Of a stretch of 64,000 bases of DNA, positions 33,481-45,080 are shown one piece after another. The DNA is taken from the NCBI GenBank assembly GCA_021399435.1, contig JAJTUP010000031.1, positions 248,001 to 312,000 of the forward strand, in the 5' to 3' direction. Each line of letters begins with the position of its first letter. Position 1 is the stretch's first letter. The position numbers and the translations under genes were made by a program. The notes under the pieces were generated by a model. It was not told the DNA's origin. It saw only the letters and a list, made by a program, of their open reading frames with translations, and searched no databases. Origin of the DNA: Diaporthe sp. PMI_573 (taxonomy: Eukaryota > Ascomycota > Sordariomycetes > Diaporthales > Diaporthaceae).

Positions 33481-34617
33481 CTAGACTTTTGGAAGAAACT
33501 CAGTGGCAGGCTTCGCAGGCTCTGCTCCCTTGCCGATGTACTCACTCTCGGCCGCGGTGCAATATGTATGTAGCTCCTGGAGGTTGAGCGGATCCAGAAA
33601 GTTGCTAAAATCTCCACCTTTCGCGAACGATGCTATCATGGCTGTATACGAAGGACCATTAAGTTCAGCGGCCTTGACGAGTGCAATGCAAATCCGCACG
33701 AAACAATGGTCTCGCTCTGCGTCCCCGGAAGCGTGGGAATATCGGAACTCGGCGGTTGCCGTGGGGCAAGGCTCGCCATACACGTCTTCTTCATTGCTTT
33801 GACGAATGTAGAAGCCGCCGCGCACGTCGTAGTCACCGCAGTCGCCACCCCATTGCACGAGAAGCTGGTCTCGGAGTTCCAGAATTGAGGTTGCAGCCCA
33901 TATTCCTCGGACGGAGTCGCGAAGTTCGGCTGCAAGAATGCTGGATGGCACCAGAGAGTGCATCATTGGGCTTGGTTTCCGCTGGTCACGCACACGAGCT
34001 GTTCTGGAGTACGAGGAAATCGAGAGGCACCACCAGCCATCGCGCCGGAAAGTTTCGCAGCACCTCCACAGGAATGACTCGCAGACAACGATGAGGGTGG
34101 CTAGTTTCTGGTACCCAACAAGGTCCAGGTGCGCCGTACCAACATGGACGTGAAAACTGCAAGAGCTGTTCAGATTTATCCGGACGGAGGCGCGAAGCTG
34201 GCGGTAGACCCGAGCAACCTCATCGAACTCGTGCTCGCGTAAGACGCGGGAGGAGACTTCTACAGGGTGCTGCCAATAGCTGTACGTCCCTTTGACGTCT
34301 TCTTTCGGCCGTGCTTGAAGGGACCCTTCAAAACTAGTTTTCCAAAAGTATGAATATGGGACCGCGTGGCCTGGTTCGAGCTTGATGCCTCGCTCATTTG
34401 CAAGATATAGAGAATCCTTGTAGTCATCACTTCCGACTATCGGGACAACGTCCTTCAAGCAGTCCACAATGACAGGACCCATAACATCGCCGTCCTCGAA
34501 GACATATCTATTCGTGTGATAGAAGCGATCATCATGCGGGTGGGAGTCAACTCCCGCTGCTTGCGGCACAATGAACTCGAACTCAACCCCAAAGGTGATG
34601 TTATTTGGAGTACACAT
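33481..34617 (-). CDS. Putative amidoligase family protein, 378 aa
   Basis: Single exon, ATG at 34617, stop at 33481. The N-terminal ITFGVEFEFIVP (residues 7-18), SSCSFHVHVGTAHLDLVGYQKLATLIVV in the middle and PTATAEFRYSHASGDAERDHCFVRICIALV later match the amidoligase-2 superfamily, which shares the carboxylate-amine/glutamine-synthetase-like fold. In that fold the acidic FGVEFE strand and the HVH strand bind metal and nucleotide. Fungal genomes often hold several such proteins; their substrates are not established, and ATP-dependent amide-bond formation is inferred from the fold. The neighbour downstream in the same orientation is the Zn2Cys6 regulator about 390 bp away, but co-regulation cannot be judged. 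No signal peptide; cytosolic. Superfamily fairly sure, role unknown. Confidence 0.8.
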   Translation of the reverse strand: MCTPNNITFGVEFEFIVPQAAGVDSHPHDDRFYHTNRYVFEDGDVMGPVIVDCLKDVVPIVGSDDYKDSLYLANERGIKLEPGHAVPYSYFWKTSFEGSLQARPKEDVKGTYSYWQHPVEVSSRVLREHEFDEVARVYRQLRASVRINLNSSCSFHVHVGTAHLDLVGYQKLATLIVVCESFLWRCCETFRRDGWWCLSISSYSRTARVRDQRKPSPMMHSLVPSSILAAELRDSVRGIWAATSILELRDQLLVQWGGDCGDYDVRGGFYIRQSNEEDVYGEPCPTATAEFRYSHASGDAERDHCFVRICIALVKAAELNGPSYTAMIASFAKGGDFSNFLDPLNLQELHTYCTAAESEYIGKGAEPAKPATEFLPKV

Positions 34618-35003
34618 GATGGTCAGCTTTTCTTCTCACCTGGAGAGAAAAGAAATGAACAAGCCGTGGCGTGTGTTTGCTGCCCTTGATCAAGATGAGC
34701 GAGCTTAAGTACAGTGGGCAGGTATATAGTGTACAGGAATATCTTGAAGACGATGATCACATAAATAGTTTGTTCATGCATGCTCAGGGCTGATGAGACC
34801 GCATTGTTTGAGGATAATATGTTTGTTGATGTTCATAGATTGTTCCTTTGTTCAATTGTCATGATGAGCCTTCTTTGGTCTCTTCTCCCGTGTCTGCTTT
34901 GTTATAGCTGTAGTCTGAGCGTGCACTCTCGGTAGCGTTTGCTCTGTTCTTGGGAGTACCTCATTGCGCTCGCTCGTTACAGTAGCTGCCGAGACATGTG
35001 TCA
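34618..35003. other. Promoter of the amidoligase-like gene
   Basis: 386 bases between two minus-strand genes; no ORF or repeat seen. Confidence 0.5.
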
Positions 35004-37527
35004 TCATCGAAAAAGAAACTCTTCCGCTGTGTCTGTGATGAATTGGGAGAAACTGAAATCAGGGAGGAGTTCTTCGATCAGTTCCGTGACATCTCCCGAC
35101 CCCATGCTCATTTCGACGCCCGATGCGTTACTCTGTTCCGGGATGGACACGTCCTCACTGAGGGCTAACAACACATTTAGAACCAGCCTCGAGATCGTTA
35201 TGAGGGATTCAATAGTGGTTAAATGGGACCACCACCATACGTACTCATTGAATCGAAGACGTCCAAAAAGCGCAGAAGACACTTGCGAGCTTTTTGACTC
35301 ATCAGACTGGGTCGCCCAATGTCCCGAAGACTGTCAAGACTGGCATCAAGCAGCGATCGCACTTCTTCCGTGCGGAGGCCTTCCTCTGCGGCGTCGTGTA
35401 CGCGACCTTTGAGATACAGTAGGGTGCCGAAGGCGTGGAGGGAAGTCGTAAACACTGCAGTGGCCACGATTCATTAGCGAGTGAGTCAATATGTTCATTG
35501 GACAACGGTGACAAGTACTGGAATAGTTGCAAAGAAACCAAAGCGCATGCTCTTGAATAAAAGGCCTGCCGTCTAGATACATCCCCTGAACAAGCTTTTG
35601 CAGATTCTTGCCGGATTCCAAGTTGTCCCGAAGAACCTGGATAACACAGTCGTGGAGCATCGAGGAGGGGACATCCCACGGCCAGTGCTTTTGTGCCTCT
35701 ACCAGAGCCATAGTCAACACAGGAGCGTTGACGAGAAGCTTGGTGAAGTAGTAGTATGTGGAAAGGATGATACTCCAGCGCCTTGGATCCTTTGGGTGCC
35801 ACTGCCAGAGTTCAGCATGGTACTCTATGACTTCCATCGGGCCTTTTAAGTTTTGACGCCACTCATCCAATTGCATTGCAAGGTCTAGCCTGGCGGCCAT
35901 GATGTCTCTGGGAGAACATCGACTTGATCCATCAATATTGTAATCGTACAATTTCTCCACCGCCGAGCTTTGGATCGCGTGAATACAGCTGCCCGATGTA
36001 AGTAGGTATGTTCCTGAGAATGGGTCGTTGAAACTGACATCAGACGTTTGAAGCAGTTGCTGTGATCATCTATTATCCACCACAAGCTCGGTGGAGCCAG
36101 GGTCCAAGCATTCTCCGACGTTTCTGGTGAGCTCACTCGGACATATTGTGGCGCGATTAGGAAAGGTCGACCTAAGAGTGCCGCAAGTAGTCTTTGTCCA
36201 TGATTAATCACCAAGATTTAGCCTTTAGCCATTGATTAGTGATCACCTACCTGTCTTGATTGATAATACAATACCACAACCTTTTGTGTGTTTCACTCTC
36301 AGCGGCGTTTTCATAGTATGCTGGTGAGTGTAATCCAACTTGGAAAGCGGCTTTGACGGCGAGGCTGTGTGTAGTCCAGCTTTCTATTGACCGCTGGTGG
36401 TTTTGTTGAAAGATTGAAATAAGTAAGAAAGCTTGGACTGCGTATTTTGTTAGTCACAAACTACAGATATAGTCTCAATCTGAATAAGACCGCACCTGTT
36501 TGAATACCTGCACGTGTGCTTTGCACGGTATGCATATCCAGGAGATGGGAAGATCGGTGATAATAAAGGAACTTTTTCTCGTCCATCTTGGTTGCAGAAG
36601 CATGAGCCATGATAATATTCACAAGAGCGTATGCTGCTCGAGTAATAACGCGGTTTTGATCTTGAGCGTAGCCTTTCCAAAATCCTAGGAGGGCGGTTTG
36701 ATCAACACAGGGGATAACGGCACCTATCGTGGCGAAAAATACTTCCAAAAGCCCAATAACCTCGTCACCGCCCGGTAGCAAGGTGGTGTGATGTAACGAT
36801 GCCTCGTGGTACTTTGGAAGTTCTTGTTCGGGCTCAGAATTCTCGTCGCTATCCCGAACCTGCCTGGGATTAGCTGATTTTGAGTGCAGTGCAAGCTGCG
36901 AGAATCCCTGGGATATCTTTCGAAATAGAGCGAAATTCGAGCTAGAGCCTATAAAATTATCAGCACTCCAGACCCAGAAATTCTGCGTTGGAGGAGGGTA
37001 CCAAAGAAGCCTATATCAGATGCTGGCGCTTCATCAAATGCGCCGGATGCCAGCGCATCTACACCGATCTCATCGCCATCAGTGACAGTCGCAATACTCT
37101 GACCGGTCCTCGAGCTGCTGCTAACAACCGCAGGTGATGGACCGGATCCAGAAATCAGGTCCGCGCTTTCGGTGTCTTCAGATCGTTGTCGTTTGATTTG
37201 TGCTTCAAGCTCTGCTACTCTTCGTAGAAGTGATTCTCTCGAACTTCGTCGAGTTAGTTGGGTGTGCGAGGAGGTCAGTTTGGAATCGCTTACAGTTGTT
37301 TTGCGCTTTCTGGAAGCGACTCATAGACACATTGGACATGCAGCACCTGGCACGGAGAACAATCCGGTCTGTGGCCATCACACTTGGTTTCATCGTCTCT
37401 TTGGTCAGCCACGGCATCTCCATTACGGACGGATTGTAACACTCACGCGGCTCTTCCTTTTCCTGCAGTTCGTACAAGCCAGGGAGACGCGACCTCTTTT
37501 CCTCGGGCGCGACGTTTGAAGAGACAT
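35004..37527 (-). CDS. Zn(2)-Cys(6) fungal transcription factor, 663 aa
   Basis: Nine exons on the minus strand: 37447-37527, 37294-37382, 37063-37243, 36496-36982, 36251-36437, 36137-36191, 35519-36059, 35245-35454 and 35004-35164. The lengths sum to 664 codons in one frame. Basic residues precede the binuclear zinc cluster formed by Cys18, 21, 28, 35, 38 and 45, split by the first intron after RKRKSR. A heptad segment (ESLLRRVAELEAQIKRQR) should dimerise. Then come IGSSSNFALFRKIS, the fungal-specific regulatory domain with NRVITRAAYALVNIIMAHA, VQAFLLISIFQQ, GRPFLIAPQYVR and TYLLTSGSC, and an acidic C-terminus that may activate transcription. It acts in the nucleus on CGG-containing sites; targets are unknown. 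The most doubtful junction is intron 3 (36983-37062), where phase allowed one good solution. Neighbouring genes might be targets, but nothing here proves that. Confidence 0.82.
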
Positions 37528-39454
37528 TGTGATTGGTTGATTGGAGGTTGGACACGAAAGGGAGATTCTTGGTCTACTAGCTCTTGTCTTGTGTGTGAGC
37601 GCATCGTCAACGGGATGCCCCGCATGATCGCGCCAACGCACAGCAGCTGGAATTGGAGAAGCCGGGTCGGATCGCTCGGCAAGTCTACCTTGGGACCTCT
37701 TCGCAGGTGCTACAGAGGACCTCAGGATACTTATGTGTTGAGTGCTATAGGTACCACAGTCACTACTACTCTTCAGCACCGGCATATGGAATAATTGGGA
37801 AAGGTCCAGTACCTTGTACTACTGCAAGCACATATCAGTCACCAGCGGGACGGTTCGGGAACCTTTATGTGGGATCAACATGAAAATTATATTGTGCTAT
37901 TGTAGTCTTGCTGCCTACCCTTTTCAACCCCCTTCATCGTTATTAACAGCCTGCCAACCAGACCTGGTATCACGATTAGTGAGGCATCTCCGCAGCCGAC
38001 ACCAAACTGCGTAGGGAAGCCATCAACGATGCAAACACTTCTCGATAAAGGGTCACCTTCAGAAGTTTGATACAGGTGGTTGTGGCGGCGCCAAAGGCCT
38101 TGGTTGTGGCTGAGGTTGAGGTGGGGGTGACGGAGGTGGAGTGTCCTGGATTTGATTGGAAGACATCTTGAAGGTCTAAGTGATGGGAGTTTCGTCTTCT
38201 TTTTTGTCTGTATTTCATACACAGATTCTGATCTCACACTTGTTCGAGTTTTGGGGTGAGGGAGGAAACAGAAGAGAAAGAGTCCTAGAGGTTGCTCAAT
38301 TTAAGTAATTTTGTGGCAGATGGCTGACTCATTTTTCATTAAGAAATCTGTGAATCAGTGGCCCCATCCCTTCAATGGACCTCTAGCTTCACTTGCTACA
38401 GCACGACTCTGAGCTGTTAAGGACCAATGTGAGTAGCGTGGACAGCCATTACACCCTTCTCAGATTTGAATGAATGCCAAAAAGTCGATGATCGCTGGTC
38501 GGAAAGGGGACAGAGGGAAAAATCAGGATACTTGAGCTGCTTCACAATCTTTGGAGATCCGGAGCTGTACTGTTGGGATGGGGGGAGGTGGAGCGGCCAG
38601 GGGGTGAAGTCCCTGCGGCCGGTCTACATGATGTTCAATCTCGTGCTTGTGTGGGGTTCGAGATCAATTTTTCTCGCTAACTGTACAATCATGAGAATCA
38701 AGATGGTGGACTGGAGAGTCTCATAGAATAGAACGGAACACCATGGTGATACGATCACCTCTTTTCTCCCTCACACCTGGGCATGATTCACCTCGGTCTT
38801 TAAAGTTGTCCCTAATCAATGGGCCACAAATGACTGCTTGACAGGGCGGGCTATTGATGGCTCCTGGAGGCCTTGCTACCGGCCCAGGCACATGTTGTAA
38901 AACATGAGCTCTGGGCTAGGGCATCACTGACATTCTCAAATGGATAGACCTCCGAGCAAGTCCATTTGTCACCAAGGACTGTGACATCAATCGTGTGTGT
39001 ATTGCATCAGTCACCAGTGACATTGAAAATATTTGCATCGTCACAGGCCGCTTCTCGTGAGCCAGCTGCGCGCTTGTCCTAAGCGGCACATGTTCCACCC
39101 AAGGAGAATGACAGCACACAATCTGCTCAGTAGACGACAAGCAGTTGGTGAGCAGCTTCCTTCGATCAGCCAATCAAAGAAACCTCCTTGGGAGGCCCCC
39201 GGTGGCTGTTTGCGGGGCTTACAACAGAAGGAGCTGTGTGCGGACGGCTGGTTTGAGAAGGAGCAGCTGGTGAAGAAGGAAAGGGGCATATTCGGCTGCC
39301 GCAACTCACAATCTGACGGCACTTGAAGTTTGCAAACTCGAACTTTGAAACCACCCACACGCCTACTTAGTAAACGTGCTATTGACAGGTTCCACCCGTC
39401 TTCATTTCTTCAGACTGTATCTTATTGATTTGCTCACTCCAACCAACATACACC
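37528..39454. other. Divergent intergenic region, no gene recognised
   Basis: About 1.9 kb between the regulator and the MYND gene. ORFs such as 37384-37794, 38466-38726 and 39041-39358 lack motifs. It contains both promoters; a CT-rich stretch near 39395-39425 lies upstream of ATG 39455. Confidence 0.55.
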
Positions 39455-40787
39455 ATGGAAGACACAGTACGCTCGTTCAACAGCCTCCCTCGGCCACAGA
39501 CAATCCCCAGTGGCTGCCTGCCGAGCAATTTCACCAGTGACCTACCAAACCACTGGGTCTTCGGGGTATGCCAAGCGCCGGTGGAGTCACCTGGTTTGCG
39601 TGGCGATTTCGTTTTCGCTGTCAACCCCCCCAGCTTTACTCCTTGTATATGGGGGCCTGCACAGATTCGGTCTTTGTCGAATATTTCGGAGAAAGCCGAA
39701 GCTATTCTGCCCTTGCTCCTCAAAGCTTTCAGCACCAGCGATCGAGGTGCGTGGAAACGGCCTGGCGATCCTCCGTTGTTTGCTCCTTGGACATGGGCGA
39801 CGACAGAGGACCCCGAGCTGGCCAAGGCCCTTGAGAAGTGTCTTGGCCAGCACGGCGTTATGGATGAGCTTTGCCGGGTAGACATATGCTCTCAAGACGA
39901 GAAGAAAATCCTCAACGGGGCTTGGGACACAGTTACACGGGATTTGACAATCCTCGTTGGACAAGGTCCCGAATTGCGTCGTCCTCAGCGTCCTCTCTCC
40001 GCAGGAGACACCACAAGATGCCACGGATGTGGGATCAGCTCCGATCTCTTTTCGGAGCCACTGAAGAAGTGCGCCGAGTGCGGTATTGCTTGGTATCACT
40101 CGAAGGACTGCCTAGTGAAGTACTGGAAGGAGCACAAGCCGACTTGCCTCGCGAATCGTCCCGCAAACGGAAGCACCCTCTCGTCCACTGGCGCTGTCAG
40201 CACCAAGATGGACGGACGTACATACTACAATACGACTGCACGATCGTCACCAGAGGCGCAGACCCTGATGCGTACCTTGCATCTGAGTTTTCCGACGTCC
40301 CCTACCGCAAATGAGAGCTTAGCGTAATGCCCCCAAACACCACGCGCCATTCAAGATCCTCAAACTGACTGCGCACAGAATACCACTCCGAAGTCTAGTA
40401 TACGCTGGCAAAGACACACCAGAGAACATGAAGTTGTTGTTCGGCCCTGATTGGAGCAGCACCATTGGAAAGAGACACGACAAAACCCGCATCGAAATCC
40501 TGCTCGACCCTCCCCGCGGCTCTTCGAGCTATGCCACGCACCAGCGGCTGGGCCCCGATGGCCGTCTCAAACGCTCGCCACGACCAGCCACGGAATCCGA
40601 GAAGCAGGTGATTAGAAAGGTCAGGGAGTTGCAGGATTATATCCGCCGAAGCATTGTCGCCGGCAAGGTGCCATCCATGGTTGACAGCCTGGCCATATTT
40701 AGCTCCTTCGGCCCAGACCGGAACTCCCATCATCAGATGTACCTCCTTGCGATCGACACCATGAATCTGGGCATCGTTGAGATGTGA
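39455..40787 (+). CDS. MYND zinc-finger protein, 425 aa
   Basis: Two exons, 39455-40323 and 40379-40787, with a 55-nt intron (GTAATG...GCACAG) that joins ANESLA to IPLRSLVYAGKDTPENM in phase. The MYND finger lies at about residues 188-232: RCHGCGISSD, KKCAECGIAWYHSKDC and KEHKPTC provide the spaced Cys/His ligands. The second half (LVYAGKDTPENMKLLFGPDW, RIEILLDPPRGSSSYATHQRLGPDGRLKR, VRELQDYIRR) is the conserved C-terminal region seen in a group of ascomycete MYND proteins of unknown role. MYND fingers bind Pro-rich partners, so a protein-protein interaction function is likely. The N-terminal 180 residues have no domain I recognise. The first exon alone would end at a TAA only 3 codons past the donor, which is why the splice decides the product. 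Confidence 0.85.
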
Positions 40788-41965
40788 TTTGAGCGTGACT
40801 TGAGTACCTCTTCGCATACCGTGAGTTGCATGGCCATACTGCAACATACGCTTGTTCTGTCGAGTCTGCATTCTGAGATTTGTCATTGCGAAGCAGGATA
40901 CAGGGTGGAAAGTAGAAGGGAGCTTTCAGCAACTAAGCGAAGTGAAGGTCAATGAGATGACGGATTTTCCTAGGAGCGAGGTTAGCACCAGCGTACATAG
41001 ATGTTAATTGTTGCTTATGAACAGAAATAGAAGTAATTAAGCAGAGCTCAAAGTAGCCCGAGCTTACAAGGGACGCTCTGGGGCGGAGCTTAATCTAGCG
41101 TTGCGAGAAAGGACAGAAAAGTTTCTCCTATGGGGATTAGTCGGTTCTTATTGATAAGCTTGCCACCATTCACAACCTCGCTGCCCTCTCATTTCTACCC
41201 TCTCTACTCTCTCTACTCTCTCTACTCTCTCTACCCTCTCTACCCTCTCTACCCTCTCTACCCTCTCTACCCTCTCTACCCTCTCTACCCTCTCTACCCT
41301 CTCTACCCTCTCTACCCTCTCTACCCTCTCTACCTAAAATACTCCTCTTATGACCCTAGGCTGCTCTAAGCTATGCTTATCCTTTATATATTTCACTACG
41401 AACCCCCCCCCCCCAGGCTGGTATAAAATCAAGAAGTCAAGCAAAGTTAACTCTCTCCCCAGAACATACAGAGGGCTGTAGATGGTTAACTTTGATGAAA
41501 TGCACTCGAATTCTTGTACTGGTGTCCCATTCTAAGACTGTACCTAAGGAAAATTCAGCCGTCTCGATGCGCCACAGATTGAGCTCTTCTGCCTAGAGAC
41601 AGTTTCAGCCTTATACTTTGTGCAAATCTGCATCTTCCATTTTTCAGGACGTACCAGAATGCATCTTTGGGGCTCTGTAGCAGATGATTGACACACACTA
41701 GGTCCCGGGCAAGGCTCTGTTGCACATAATTATGAGCCACTCTTTCGTCGACAGAGAAAGAGTCGATATGTGAAGATCTCGGCTTGATTCAAATCCACCC
41801 CCGAAGACTTAGACCGAAATCTGAAGAACTGATAGCTACCGCGAGCAGGGCAAGTTCAACATGGGTCCAACGGCACAATGCTGACAGAAGCCTAAACCGA
41901 TTAGGGTTCATCACCCATAGTCAAGTCCGCCAGCGCTTTGCTCACCACGATGCCCTCAAGGGAAA
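40788..41965. other. Intergenic with microsatellite, no intact gene
   Basis: Holds the 9-bp microsatellite (41196-41334) and a C-homopolymer at about 41404-41415. The apparent Tyr-Pro-Leu ORF over the microsatellite is a repeat artefact. ORF 41784-42167 overlaps the APH relic in another frame and may contain its scrambled N-terminus. Confidence 0.6.
41196..41334. repeat. 9-bp microsatellite (CTCTCTACY)n
   Basis: About 15 copies of CTCTCTACC or CTCTCTACT. The first copies carry T and the later ones C at the last position, so the array expanded from variant units. A polypyrimidine strand of this length can form non-B structure; the location is 3' of the MYND gene. Confidence 0.95.
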
Positions 41966-42355
41966 TCGGGGTCATTCACTACTATCAAAGATTTCAACGA
42001 CTGGGTCCAGCTCGCAGCACTTCCAACTACACCTATGCCACAACGGGAGTATGAGGACCCCTACCGACCACGTCCACCAGACATTGACGAGATTCACTTC
42101 GCTCATGCAGACTTCCATCTCGGCAATATCATTATCTCCACGCCTCCAGGCTAAGCTTCAACAATAAGTGGTATTATAGACCGGGAAAGGTCAGGGTGGT
42201 ATCCATCATACTGGGAATTTTGTAAGATGGCATGGGTTGTTGATGAGGGTCACAAGGTTTTTACACTTGGGCGTAATGATAGGATCATGGAAGAGAGGCC
42301 TGAGAACAAATTGATTTCTCTAGGGAAGTACTGGTCATGGCGCGGGTACCCATAG
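41963..42355 (+). pseudogene. APH-family kinase-like relic
   Basis: The frame reads KSGSFTTIKDFNDWVQLA, then PDIDEIHFAHADFHLGNIIIS (the catalytic HxDxxxxN motif of the aminoglycoside/hydroxyurea-phosphotransferase-like kinases, here H-A-D-F-H-L-G-N). A TAA follows at 42152-42154, and the same frame continues ISGIIDRERSGWYPSYWEFCKMAW, which matches the Asp-Glu metal-site region (normally IDWE) and the usual WYPxYWE motif of fungal members. A TAG at 42353-42355 ends it. The N-terminal lobe is missing or shifted. The internal stop and the IDRE substitution for IDWE mark a dead gene. The family is abundant in fungi and its substrates are mostly unknown. Confidence 0.8.
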
Positions 42356-42430
42356 AGTACTCAAATGAAGGGCGTAGCGATACTTGAATTAGTGCCAGGG
42401 TGTCTACCTAGGTCACTCTGTGCCGGCCTC

Positions 42431-43057
42431 TCACTTCTCCGAAGGCGTATCTCGGGCCCTCCACTTATCCCGCAGCCTCGTGCCCATCTGCAACTCCCAT
42501 AATTTCCGATCAAACCTCCCTGCCTTTAATGCTTTGTCATCCCCGGCATATTTAAACGTCATGCCATACTCTTGTGCTGGACTTTGGCCATCTGTAAACC
42601 TAATTCTGTACTAAACCGGCTTATAGGCATTTGTCTTGTATCGCGCAAGCTTTAGCTTGTCATTAATCGACCCGACGAGGCAGGCGTATTCTTTTACCTC
42701 TTTACCAGGTTTGCCGTCTACAAGTGTACGGTACCGGCCCCAGTTTATAAATATGTAGCCGATGAGCTTCGCAGGCCGTAGAACGGGTGGCTGTTTGAGA
42801 TCCAGGATATGCGATAGGATTTTGGGTTCGGTGAGGGTGCTGTAAAAGAAGTAGCAGACTGGTTTGTAAGGTTGGTTTAGAATCGGTTCCACCACAGGGC
42901 GTGTCAAGTAATCTGCGGGCATTGATGTAAGGCTGCTAAGGTACGCAGACGGTGTCTCGACGGTTAGCTTGCTGCTTGTGGCGTCAGGAGTTTCCGAGAG
43001 GGATTGTGTGCTGGGGCGGGAGGGGGTGTAGGGGGCGTAGGGGGTGATGTTTTGCAC
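42431..43057 (-). pseudogene. AIG2/gamma-glutamylcyclotransferase-like, nonsense allele
   Basis: The minus-strand frame contains VCYFFYSTLTEPKILSHIL, PPVLRPAKLIGYIFINWGRY, LVDGKPGKEVKEY and ARYKTNAYKPV, the pattern of fungal AIG2-like proteins (YGTL motif, RPAxLxGY, YExNAY). A TAG at 42611-42613 interrupts it, and the same frame continues YRIRFTDGQSPAQEYGMTF and KAGRFDRKLWELQMGTRLRDKW to TGA 42431-42433, which is the normal end of the family. CAG-to-TAG would explain the stop. The frame opens with GTG directly after TAA, so the original ATG also appears lost unless an upstream exon exists. The glutamate usually catalytic in the YE-x-NAY region reads K (YKTNAY). Probably a decayed gene beside the APH relic. 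Confidence 0.75.
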
Positions 43058-43316
43058 TTATTTGAGCCCATCCTGGCAATTTCTGTTTGATGGAAACCTT
43101 GGGAATATAACAGTGATGAAACTGATTTGGGAGCAGTTGACGAGTATTGACAATCTGATGGATGATGTCCGCCATGCCCAAGTTAAGGTGGAAGCCTGAA
43201 GTCGACAGCTTTTGTTGGTAGCCTGAAGCCTCTCGCTCATGTAATTCTATCTACTGCCAGTCATGGTGCGGTATCAATGCTGAGGTACCAGAATACCCAC
43301 CCATACATCGGACAGT

Positions 43317-45080
43317 TCAACGCTGTGCCGCATCCCTTCTCTTCGCTCTCACCATTAGAGGACCCTCCAAGTCACTAATACCAACGCTAATGAGGGGCGG
43401 AAGAACGCCTCGGAAGTCACCTCGCGATACTGCCTCTCGTTCGTCCGCGTCGGCTAGACAGAGTTCAAACTCTCTCAACAAAGTGCTCGCCAACTTGTAG
43501 ATGTTGGTCTGGGCTACCGTCTTGCCAATGCATTGACGCCCTCCAAGGCCAAAGTGCATGAGATACCTGGCCCGTTTTGCATTTTCTGGTTGCTCCCACC
43601 GGTCTGGGTCAAACACATTGTGATCGGCGCCCCAGATCTCGGGGTCATGGTGGAATGCATGGTTACAAACTGCAACCGAGGTCTGAGCAACGCCTTAGTT
43701 ACGCACACCATCTTAAAGGCGATCAAGTGACTTACTCCCTGTTCGATGTGTTCTCCTGCAATATGCATTCCCTCAGGTGCCATGACCCTCCGAGGAAGTG
43801 GCATGGTGAAAACGGGTGTTGTACGGAAGTTCTCTCGCACACACTGGCGGAGGAAAGGTAACGACGCTTCCACCTCAGTGACCGAGTACGCCAGCTTGTC
43901 AGAGCGCAGATCCGGGAGCTTGTCCACCGCCTCTTTCACGCATCTATCCATAGACTCCGGGTTATGAAGGAGATTCCAGAACAACAATGTCGTTGTCGCA
44001 CTAGTTGTATGCGTCCCTGCGATGCTGTTGCCCGCGTGCCGCAAATCAGCCAGGAGTGCCAACAAAGGAAAAAGCCACGGCTTGAGACTCACATGAACCC
44101 AAATGCCTCCGTTTCTAGATCCGTCTGAGTGAGGTTCTCGCCTGTCTCAGGGTCTTTCGCGAGGATGAGATTAGTGAGAATGTCTTTCCTCTGCTCATCA
44201 GTACCCTTGGACTTCTCATCCTCCAGCGCCGCAATTCTCCGCTTAACGCAGCGAGAAGCCAAGGATGCACAATCCGCTCTGCCTTTAAAGAGTGTCTGCA
44301 GGCCCTTGTGAGGAATTGTTGGCAGCCACTTCTTGAGTGTGAACGTCATCGCGGGCCACGCTCCCGTGACCGCGGCGAGTAGACTGTGCTCGATGACGGG
44401 CGGGACCAAGGACTCGTCGTCCGCGACTTGGATCCCGAAGGACTGGCTGAATGCCAGCTCCCCGAGGACGTCAATTACGTAGAACTGGATGAGCTTTTTC
44501 AAATTGAACGCCTCTCCCCGGTCAGCATATTCTGCAATCTTGTTCCTCAGTATCAGAACATTCTCGTCAAGACATTTCTCCATCTCCTTGACATAGCTGA
44601 TGGAGAAGCTGTGTGACATGTGGCGTCTGCGAATTGAGTGTTTCTATCGGCAAGTTAGTTCTGGCAACCCATGCCGCATGTCAAAATACTAACCTCTTCG
44701 TCTCTCATCCCAAATACGTTGGGATGAGCTGCTCCAAACGCATCGTAGTACTCGGTCTTCGGCATTGCACGTCCGCCCTTCTGATAGATCAGGGGGACTG
44801 CGTCCTCAGCTGTGATGCTGAGTTTATCGGGGCCATAGCGAACAAATTGCCCATATTTCGCGTGCAACTCCGTCAAATTGTACGGTTGTTTGAGAGTCAA
44901 AAACTCGTAGACTTGCCACAGATCGGTCACGGACGCCAGGAAGGGCCCAGGGAATCGAGCCAACGGATGGAAATACACTTGATATGTGACGTAGCCTCCA
45001 CACCACAGGGCGAGGCATACACCGGCAGCTAGCAGGGCGCTGGCAGTGCTTGGGAGAAATTGTTCGAGGAATGAAACCAT
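43317..45080 (-). CDS. Cytochrome P450 monooxygenase, 530 aa
   Basis: Four exons on the minus strand: 44694-45080, 44093-44643, 43736-44024 and 43317-43682, with introns of 50, 68 and 53 nt. The lengths sum to 531 codons. An N-terminal membrane anchor (ALLAAGVCLALWCGGYV) places it in the ER. Signatures in order: a PGP-like FPGPFLASV hinge, the I-helix FGFIIAGTHTTSATTT (about 310), the K-helix ENFR (ExxR), FDPDRW, and the heme loop FGLGGRQCIG with the Cys at about 458. All catalytic landmarks are intact. It resembles fungal P450s of the benzoate-hydroxylase/pisatin-demethylase broad type, but I cannot assign a CYP family or substrate. A 154-bp foldback element sits about 290 bp upstream of its start. 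Intact in a neighbourhood of decaying genes. Confidence 0.9.

Noticed and set aside
35302..35802. 166-codon minus-strand ORF
   Set aside because: It is a shifted frame inside the Zn2Cys6 regulator that crosses an intron.
41196..41334. CRISPR-like array or repetitive protein (Tyr-Pro-Leu)n
   Set aside because: It is a 9-bp microsatellite without spacers in a fungal genome, and the ORF over it is a translation of the repeat.
25952..45080. A complete secondary-metabolite gene cluster
   Set aside because: Decarboxylase, methyltransferase, regulator and P450 are present but spread over 19 kb among unrelated genes, with no PKS, NRPS or terpene synthase.
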